Of a stretch of 37,085 nucleotides of DNA, positions 32,680-37,085 are shown piece after piece. This stretch comes from Chromatiales bacterium. GTDB lineage: Bacteria; Pseudomonadota; Gammaproteobacteria; SZUA-152. Made by a program: the position numbers and the translations under genes. The stretch covers positions 1-37,085 of the forward strand of contig JALTPW010000085.1 of the NCBI GenBank assembly GCA_026999335.1, read 5' to 3'. The notes beneath the pieces are model-generated. The model made no database searches, was not told the origin of the DNA, and was given only the letters and a program-made list of their open reading frames with translations. Within the stretch, counting starts at the first letter, position 1, and the number at the start of each line of letters is the position of its first letter.

Positions 32680-32894
32680 ACTATTTATGCCTGACCCTCA
32701 GAAGTGGTGAGAAAGTCATCTTCGAAGGGCTCGACATTGAAATCGAGTTTGTCCCTGAAAAAAACCGGTTGCGGATTAGCGTCCCGCCGGAAATCTTTGT
32801 ATATCGCGATAGTTTGAATGAAAAAGACATCGCACGGATGCGCAAGATACACCGGGAGCGCGAGTGTATGCGCGGTAAGGATGCCGCCAAATAA
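32676..32894 (+). CDS. CsrA-like RNA-binding protein
   Basis: 72 residues, start overlapping the MuB stop (ATGA). It aligns by eye to CsrA/RsmA: LTLRSGEKVIF with the usual LTR..GE.. start, and NRLRISVPPEIFVYRDSL with the usual NqVRIGi.APkev.VhReEI. The C-terminal Arg of the RNA-binding surface (R in VYRDSL) is kept, the next Glu is Asp, and the N-terminal Arg pair is altered to LR. The sequence then has a charged helix. CsrA binds GGA motifs in mRNA hairpins as a dimer. Could regulate phage or host translation. Confidence 0.75.
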   Translation: MNYLCLTLRSGEKVIFEGLDIEIEFVPEKNRLRISVPPEIFVYRDSLNEKDIARMRKIHRERECMRGKDAAK

Positions 32895-32927
32895 AGGAAG
32901 ACACGCCAGGGACGGCGTCTCTTCCTT
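32894..32927 (+). promoter_or_regulatory. Hairpin with GGA loop after the CsrA-like gene
   Basis: AAGGAAGACACGCC pairs with GGCGTCTCTTCCTT (one mismatch) around a six-base loop AGGGAC, directly after the stop codon of the CsrA-like gene. The loop contains the CsrA consensus ANGGA. It lies in the leader of the next gene, whose SD (AAAGGAAC, 32947-32954) supplies a second GGA about 40 nt away. It could alternatively be a weak terminator; the U tract is poor. Confidence 0.6.
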
Positions 32928-32957
32928 ATTGTATATAGTAGCCTTGAAAGGAACAAC

Positions 32958-33425
32958 ATGGTACGCAGCAATTATGATCGCAAACAACTGCATCCGTCTG
33001 AAAAAGACGAGATAGTCAGGATGGCGCAGGATGGCGCGTCCGCGCAGGAAATAGCATGCGCGCTGTCACGACCGGAAAGCACAATAAGAACCTACCTCAG
33101 CAGGAACGGCATTAAGGTACATAGAAACAACAAAATATACACCGAACGCATGATGCAACAGGTGCATCAAATTCTCGAATCCGGCGCGACAATGCGCATT
33201 GCTGCGGAGGCAATCGGTGTCAATCTGAATTATCTACGACAAGCCTACAACGCCTATCACATAGGCTTGCTTCAGAAAAAATCTCTGATCCATTTCGACA
33301 AAACAGACCCACGCTCTGCCGTATGTCAGACGATAGAATATTGTTCACACAAAACCTGCCACATGCATGAAAAGTGCCCATCATACCTTGCATACCAGGA
33401 GAAAAATAATGCAAACACAAAATGA
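32958..33425 (+). CDS. HTH protein with C-terminal Cys cluster
   Basis: 155 residues. Two HTH-like segments: EKDEIVRMAQDGASAQEIAC then ALSRPESTIRTYLSRNGIKV, and MRIAAEAIGVNLNYLRQAYN. C-terminal cysteines CQTIEYCSHKTCHMHEKC (pattern C-x5-C-x4-C-x5-C) suggest a metal site. The most likely role is a transcription activator in the Mor/C position, but it lacks the recognisable Mor sequence. Confidence 0.6.
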   Translation: MVRSNYDRKQLHPSEKDEIVRMAQDGASAQEIACALSRPESTIRTYLSRNGIKVHRNNKIYTERMMQQVHQILESGATMRIAAEAIGVNLNYLRQAYNAYHIGLLQKKSLIHFDKTDPRSAVCQTIEYCSHKTCHMHEKCPSYLAYQEKNNANTK

Positions 33426-33699
33426 TAATGCTTTAAAAGGTTGGGAGTACAGAGTGGTTGAAGTTGATGATATGTACACAATCTATGAGGTGAAGTTTAA
33501 TACCAAGGGTGAAGTTGTATCCTGGATTGAATACGGTGCAGAACCTATCGGCGACAGCTTGACCGCTCTACGGGAAGACCTCGAAATGATGCTGGCGGCA
33601 ATGGACAAGGGGGTGCTCAGGCTCCAGAGGACGGGGAAACAAGAAATAATGAGCATGCTCGTCGTTCAGGGAAGGGATGGAAATGGGAAAGCTGCCTGA
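33409..33699 (+). CDS. Small conserved-type early protein, unknown
   Basis: 96 residues from ATG 33409 with AGGAG 8 nt upstream. Beta-rich opening GWEYRVVEVDDMYTIYEVKF followed by strands and a helix (LTALREDLEMMLAAMDKGVL). No named family. Confidence 0.55.
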   Translation: MQTQNDNALKGWEYRVVEVDDMYTIYEVKFNTKGEVVSWIEYGAEPIGDSLTALREDLEMMLAAMDKGVLRLQRTGKQEIMSMLVVQGRDGNGKAA

Positions 33700-34342
33700 G
33701 ATCGTGAAACAGTTATACCACGAAGAACGCTGGCCGGAATTGGTCTGGTACTTCCGCTCCTTATGGGATAAATCGGCGTGGTTGGCTCTGAAGCGCAATA
33801 AAAACGCTGTCGAACGCATTCGGCAGGAATTCACCAGGTTGACCGGCCGGCAGCCTTTCGCGGCAGGAACGGGCGAAAAATACTGGAACGAGCAAATAGC
33901 AAAGTACGTCCAGCGGCTCGGGGTGGCGGCTCTGATTCGCGATTTGCAGGAAGCTGTGCCGAAGTACAAGCCCAAATCGCTTGTGTATTTTTTATCCGGC
34001 AACAATGGGCTCGCCAGCCGCTGGGAGATGTTGCTCATGAAGAAACTCAGCGAAGATATCGTTCAACAAAAACAGCAGGACGATGATGCTTACAAACTGC
34101 TCGGCGAACTGATCAATCTCCCCGTCCTGAAAACCCAGCCGGTCGAGCCGGAATGGGTCGTCGGCGCCAGAAAAAACCTGGCTATTTACAGAAAACAACT
34201 TGAGAATATTACCAGTGGCCCTGATTACATCAGGTTGCATAGGGAAATCAAAAGAATTGTCAGCAATCTAAAAAACAGCGGGTTCCCCGTTGAGAAAGAA
34301 GGAGACAATGGCTCTGAGAAACGCAAAAGGCGAATGGCTTGA
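33683..34342 (+). CDS. Unknown early protein
   Basis: 219 residues, start at ATG 33683 (GGAAGGG upstream; ATG 33677 is an alternative), overlapping its neighbour. Mostly helical and basic: ERWPELVWYFRSLWDKSAWL, EQIAKYVQRLGVAALIRDLQ and a lysine/arginine tail EKRKRRMA. No family recognised. Confidence 0.55.
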   Translation: MGKLPEIVKQLYHEERWPELVWYFRSLWDKSAWLALKRNKNAVERIRQEFTRLTGRQPFAAGTGEKYWNEQIAKYVQRLGVAALIRDLQEAVPKYKPKSLVYFLSGNNGLASRWEMLLMKKLSEDIVQQKQQDDDAYKLLGELINLPVLKTQPVEPEWVVGARKNLAIYRKQLENITSGPDYIRLHREIKRIVSNLKNSGFPVEKEGDNGSEKRKRRMA

Positions 34343-34919
34343 CCCGCGCGGGAAAGCCTATCCTGCAAGTATGGTTCACCCCCTGGACAAAAACAGGGAT
34401 CAGACGGTAGAAGCGATCGTAAGAAATGCGCTGGCCCTGCAGGAACGTATGAAGAAGGAAAAAGAGCGCTACCATAAAAGAATAGCAAAACACATTGCCT
34501 ATATGGAGAAAAAGCTCCAGGGCGAGCGTACAGGGAAAGGAAACATCAAGCTGACCAACTTCTCCGGGGACAAGCAGGTCGAGATCAAAATCAACGATGT
34601 ACAGGAGTTTGACGAGCGCTTGCAAATCGCCAAGGCAATTATCGACGACTGCTTCAAACGCTGGTCCAAAGGAGCGAATCAAAATCTCATCGTTGCAGTG
34701 AATGAGGCCTTCGATGTTGATCGCTCCGGGAATGTCAACAAGAATCGCATCCTGGGCCTGCGGCGCTGGAAAATAAACGACCCGGAATGGAAGCGCGCAA
34801 TGGATATCATTTCGGACAGCTTGAATACTACCGGGACAAAGCAGTATCTCGCAATTCGCGTCCGGGATGGGGCCGAAGGGGCATGGAAGACGGTTAATTT
34901 GAATTTTTCTACATTGTGA
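34308..34919 (+). CDS. DUF3164 protein (Mu-like phage family)
   Basis: 203 residues from ATG 34308, AAGGAG upstream. Family pattern: N-terminal RNAKGEWLDPRGKAYPASMV, central KGNIKLTNFSGDKQVEIKIN, helix ERLQIAKAIIDDCFKRWSKG, and VDRSGNVNKNRILGLRRWKI followed by WKRAMDIISDSLNTTGTKQY. DUF3164 is found mainly in Mu-like phages in the early operon; function unknown. Confidence 0.88.
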   Translation: MALRNAKGEWLDPRGKAYPASMVHPLDKNRDQTVEAIVRNALALQERMKKEKERYHKRIAKHIAYMEKKLQGERTGKGNIKLTNFSGDKQVEIKINDVQEFDERLQIAKAIIDDCFKRWSKGANQNLIVAVNEAFDVDRSGNVNKNRILGLRRWKINDPEWKRAMDIISDSLNTTGTKQYLAIRVRDGAEGAWKTVNLNFSTL

Positions 34920-34943
34920 AACGCAACTTAGGATAATATCGCG

Positions 34944-35159
34944 ATGAGAACAGAAAAAAATGAGCGGGCAAAATTTGACAAACTTTATATCACAGAAGTG
35001 CTTAACGATCTATACAGGAATGGTTTTGTTCGCGGTGGTAAAGCAGAATCTCTGCTGAGAGATTGGGCTATAGAACTTAGAAAAGAAAGCCGCCCTGTAT
35101 TGCCAGCGAGCCGCCTTAAAAAGGTTTTTGTTAGTACAGTTGGAAGGAATAATTGGTGA
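34944..35159 (+). CDS. Small early protein, unknown
   Basis: 71 residues, charged and helical (FDKLYITEVLNDLYRNGFVR), ending in a basic tail. Fits the operon spacing and overlaps the next start (GTGA). No family recognised; SD is weak. Confidence 0.45.
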   Translation: MRTEKNERAKFDKLYITEVLNDLYRNGFVRGGKAESLLRDWAIELRKESRPVLPASRLKKVFVSTVGRNNW

Positions 35160-35359
35160 TAACCAATACACATAATAACACATGGGGGTTCGTATTATGC
35201 CCCAATGGGTATTTTTTCGTCGAACCTCCTGCGGTTATAAAAGCGGGTGATATGATACTTGACCCGGTCAAGCGCTGTTGGATTATGGTTGATGAAAATT
35301 CGTCTCTTGTTAACGAAGAAATCGTTACAGAAATTGTTGTAAGGAGAGTTGGCCAATGA
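35156..35359 (+). CDS. Small early protein, unknown
   Basis: 67 residues from GTG 35156 (TTG 35153 is an alternative), SD GGAAGG. Beta-rich (NTWGFVLCPNGYFFVEPPAV, DPVKRCWIMVDENSSLVNEE). Function unknown. Confidence 0.5.
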   Translation: MITNTHNNTWGFVLCPNGYFFVEPPAVIKAGDMILDPVKRCWIMVDENSSLVNEEIVTEIVVRRVGQ

Positions 35360-35589
35360 CAATAAAAGTAGGTGATTCTGTCGTTATAAAGAAGGAGCAG
35401 CCGCGTTATCTCGGCGGGCCGAAATGCCCGGGAAGGAGTGGGAAAATAATCCGCATTTTGGGTCGCGACCAGAATAATAAGACTGACGGGACGGATGAGG
35501 ATTTATACTACGTAGAGTTAAAACCAACAAAACGTTCACGTCGTAAAACAGAACTGTTTTTCGGCTGGCAGATGACAGTGGACAAATGA
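35356..35589 (+). CDS. Small SH3/KOW-like protein
   Basis: 77 residues with GGAG upstream, coupled to the previous stop. The KVGDSVVIKKEQPRYLGGPK then GRSGKIIRIL pattern resembles a KOW/SH3-type barrel, basic and perhaps nucleic-acid binding. No named family. Confidence 0.5.
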   Translation: MTIKVGDSVVIKKEQPRYLGGPKCPGRSGKIIRILGRDQNNKTDGTDEDLYYVELKPTKRSRRKTELFFGWQMTVDK

Positions 35590-35653
35590 CACCGCTGGTT
35601 GCGCGAACAGGGTAAAAGAAGAACCATCTTTGTTTTAGCAATGGAGCAATAAA

Positions 35654-36010
35654 ATGCCTAGAAATATGTCATTTAGTATGACTACCAAGCAAATACGCAC
35701 GCACACAAAAACAGTAACACGCCGCCTTGGATGGTGGTTCTTGCGCCCAGGTGTCCGTGTTTGGGCAGTCGAACAGGCAATGGGATTAAAAAAGGGCGAG
35801 CATGTAAGACGGATTTGCCTGCTTGAAATCGTTTCAATATGTGCTATGCCGCTGAACGCCATTACGGCTGATGACTGTGCCAGAGAAGGCTTCCCAAATA
35901 TGTCGCCAGCGGATTTTGTGAGTATGTTTTGCGCTCATCACGATTGCTCCGAAGACGCAATGGTCAATCGCATCGAGTTCCGTTATGTTGACGACTCTGC
36001 AGGTATTTAA
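35654..36010 (+). CDS. ASCH-domain-like phage protein
   Basis: 118 residues. Matches a common phage ASCH-like family: SMTTKQIRTHTKTVTRRLGW, WFLRPGVRVWAVEQAMGLKK, and DDCAREGFPNMSPADFVSMF with a closing NRIEFRYV. ASCH folds bind RNA or nucleosides; the phage role is unknown. Confidence 0.75.
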   Translation: MPRNMSFSMTTKQIRTHTKTVTRRLGWWFLRPGVRVWAVEQAMGLKKGEHVRRICLLEIVSICAMPLNAITADDCAREGFPNMSPADFVSMFCAHHDCSEDAMVNRIEFRYVDDSAGI

Positions 36011-36046
36011 TAGAAAACGAAAATAACTGTTTTTTTATTTTAACTT

Positions 36047-36460
36047 ATGCCACATTCCTATAAAAAACTCTTTGGCCTGGCAAAAGAGCTGGGTATGTCT
36101 CAGGACGATTTAAGAGCAGGAGCCGCGTCATATACTGGCGTGGCTTCTTTACGTAGTTTGAATAGGGAGCAGTTGCGCAACTACGAAAAAAAACTCGCAT
36201 CAATTGCCCGTGGCAATTGGCGCCGGCAGCGGGAAAATATCAAAAAGGGATTTAAGCCGCATGAGACCCTCGGCGTGGAACAATACGAATTCGTTCTTGA
36301 TCTTGTCACAACGATTTTTTCAGATATTGCTGCATTCCGTGCCTGGCTTCGGCGTTATTATAAAAGAAGCCACGAGAGTTTTGTCGACGTAGATGAAATG
36401 AGGGGGATCATAGTCGCAATGGAAGAAATGAGGGCCAGAGGATACAAATGCAAAAAATAG
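36047..36460 (+). CDS. gemA: GemA-like (DUF1018) regulatory protein
   Basis: 137 residues. Opening YKKLFGLAKELGMSQDDLRA and the later VDVDEMRGIIVAMEEM resemble Mu GemA, which modulates host gene expression and DNA supercoiling. A 36-nt gap separates it from the previous gene. In Mu, GemA lies shortly before the middle activator Mor. The match is by pattern and is moderate. Confidence 0.6.
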   Translation: MPHSYKKLFGLAKELGMSQDDLRAGAASYTGVASLRSLNREQLRNYEKKLASIARGNWRRQRENIKKGFKPHETLGVEQYEFVLDLVTTIFSDIAAFRAWLRRYYKRSHESFVDVDEMRGIIVAMEEMRARGYKCKK

Positions 36461-36942
36461 TTATTCCAGGGCGCTTCAGGCAGGAAAGAGTCCTCGAAAA
36501 CGGAGAAATTATCGATGCCCGATTTGTCCAGGGCATAGACCCGTTTTTTCGCTATAGCTCAGCAGATGTGGCAAAATTCTTTACTATCAGCTTGGAAAGT
36601 GTTTCAAAACTTTGCGAGCGCAAAAATGCCCCCAAAAAGCTCGATTCGAGGCACTGGCAGGACATCAAAAAGGACAGAACCTATACCAGCCAGGAAGTTG
36701 CAAATCTCTTCAACTGCAGCCGTAACCTTATATATAAACTTCGTTTCTCTGGCCATTTCGAGCAAATCCGCATCAGAAATACATGGCGTATCCCCGGCTG
36801 GAGCCTTATCGACTATATCCAAGAAAATGCCGCCGGTGTCCCCTCAGATAACCGCCTCGATTTCCTCTCAGTCGGGAAATTGCTCCGTATCCCAGGCTGG
36901 AGCCTCATCGACTATATCGAAAAAAACTGCACCACTCTGTAA
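36448..36942 (+). CDS. Terminal HTH protein with internal duplication
   Basis: 164 residues, overlapping GemA by 13 nt. Two excisionase/MerR-type HTH units: FRYSSADVAKFFTISLESVS, and TYTSQEVANLFNCSRNLIYK with wing RIRNTWRIPGWSLIDYIQEN. A third, truncated unit is FLSVGKLLRIPGWSLIDYIE. The 11-residue RIPGWSLIDYI is exactly repeated. As the last early gene and nearest the right end it could be the middle/late activator or an end-binding factor. Confidence 0.6.
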   Translation: MQKIVIPGRFRQERVLENGEIIDARFVQGIDPFFRYSSADVAKFFTISLESVSKLCERKNAPKKLDSRHWQDIKKDRTYTSQEVANLFNCSRNLIYKLRFSGHFEQIRIRNTWRIPGWSLIDYIQENAAGVPSDNRLDFLSVGKLLRIPGWSLIDYIEKNCTTL

Positions 36943-36951
36943 AAATCACCC

Positions 36952-36976
36952 CTTTAAAATTTTCAAAGTTTTTTTT
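36952..36976 (+). terminator. Weak intrinsic terminator after the early operon
   Basis: CTTTAAAATTTTCAAAG forms a weak AT-rich hairpin immediately followed by eight T. The stretch 36943-37014 contains no gene. TCAAAGTTTTTTTT (36963-36976) is an exact inverted copy of 221-234 at the left end. Confidence 0.45.
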
Positions 36977-37014
36977 AAATAGTCAAAAACCCTGTCACCA
37001 AAACGCCGCTGAAA

Positions 37015-37074
37015 AGTTATGTCTTTTTACTTTTTTGCTGTGTTATTGTGTTTTCTCCCCTATATTATTGTGCA
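37015..37074. repeat. Right phage extremity with two inverted CACAATAA boxes
   Basis: Read inward from 37074 the sequence starts TGCACAATAATATAGG. Box 1 is at 37063-37072 and box 2 (CACAATAACA) at 37041-37050, 22 nt apart, followed by an A-rich stretch and GACATA, matching the left end. The 11 bases after 37074 are too short to identify. Confidence 0.6.
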
Positions 37075-37085
37075 CTGTTTTAGGT

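Larger units (their letters stand above)
182..37074. mobile_element. Mu-like transposable prophage or phage genome, essentially complete
   Basis: A DDE transposase of MuA type, a MuB-type ATPase, DUF3164 and GemA-like proteins, a MuF domain, a protease/scaffold gene and a complete head and tail set identify a transposable phage of about 36.9 kb, the usual size for the group. The two extremities are related inverted sequences. The left flank is part of a host gene. Exact ends are uncertain by a few bases, because the left copy begins CGCACAATAA and the right copy, read inward, TGCACAATAA. No 5-bp target duplication can be matched in the short flanks. Confidence 0.9.

Noticed and set aside
182..37074. 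Temperate phage integrating by tyrosine or serine integrase
   Set aside because: No integrase pattern found; the transposase, ATPase and end repeats explain integration.

Overview
The window is a nearly complete Mu-like transposable phage genome (about 182 to 37074). It sits beside the 3' end of a bacterial gene whose product ends in a type IX secretion (T9SS)-style sorting domain with the core YPNPFNPST. That motif is typical of the Fibrobacterota-Chlorobiota-Bacteroidota (FCB) supergroup, especially Calditrichota/KSB1/Ignavibacteria-like lineages. Five phage proteins also carry Sec signal peptides whose predicted cleavage leaves an N-terminal Gln, a pattern described for Bacteroidetes signal peptidase I substrates. 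The host is therefore probably an FCB bacterium; the species cannot be named from this sequence.

Layout. Left half (269-23763, minus strand, read right to left): a late operon of tightly overlapping genes. In order of transcription it holds a small coiled-coil membrane protein, small and large terminase, two small proteins, a portal-MuF fusion, a lipoprotein-like Fn3 protein, prohead protease with nested scaffold, decoration protein, major capsid protein, connector proteins, a holin-like membrane protein, an HK97-gp10-like protein, tail terminator candidate, tail tube, tail assembly chaperones, tape measure, a two-helix membrane protein, a giant tail-tip protein, and a distal group of fibre/spike/lectin-like proteins. 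The tube and tape-measure genes without a sheath gene suggest a non-contractile tail. A 200-nt structured leader precedes the operon.

Centre (23965-26890): a minus-strand accessory pair, Gp37/Gp68-like three-Cys-motif protein plus three-Cys-motif partner TcmP, with its own terminator. Upstream of it lies an unusual intergenic region with ACCGGT-centred palindromes and a relic of a second repressor gene, then the CI/C-type repressor and the divergent early promoter region.

Right half (26891-36942, plus strand): an early operon with a Cro/Ner-like regulator, several small DNA-binding or unknown proteins, MuA-like DDE transposase, MuB-like AAA+ ATPase, a CsrA-like RNA-binding protein, a DUF3164 protein, small unknowns, an ASCH-like protein, a GemA-like protein and a terminal helix-turn-helix protein. 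Both extremities carry related inverted sequences with two CACAATAA boxes each, presumably transposase-binding ends.

How it works together (inference): the central repressor keeps the divergent early operon silent in the lysogen. On induction, transposase and ATPase replicate the genome by transposition while the small regulators activate the late operon for head, tail and packaging. No tyrosine or serine integrase, endolysin, DNA polymerase or sheath gene was recognised. The most notable points are the divergent two-arm layout, the signal peptides on tail and other late proteins, the CsrA-like gene followed by a CsrA-site-like hairpin, the three-Cys/TcmP pair, and the repressor-swap scar with its palindromes.
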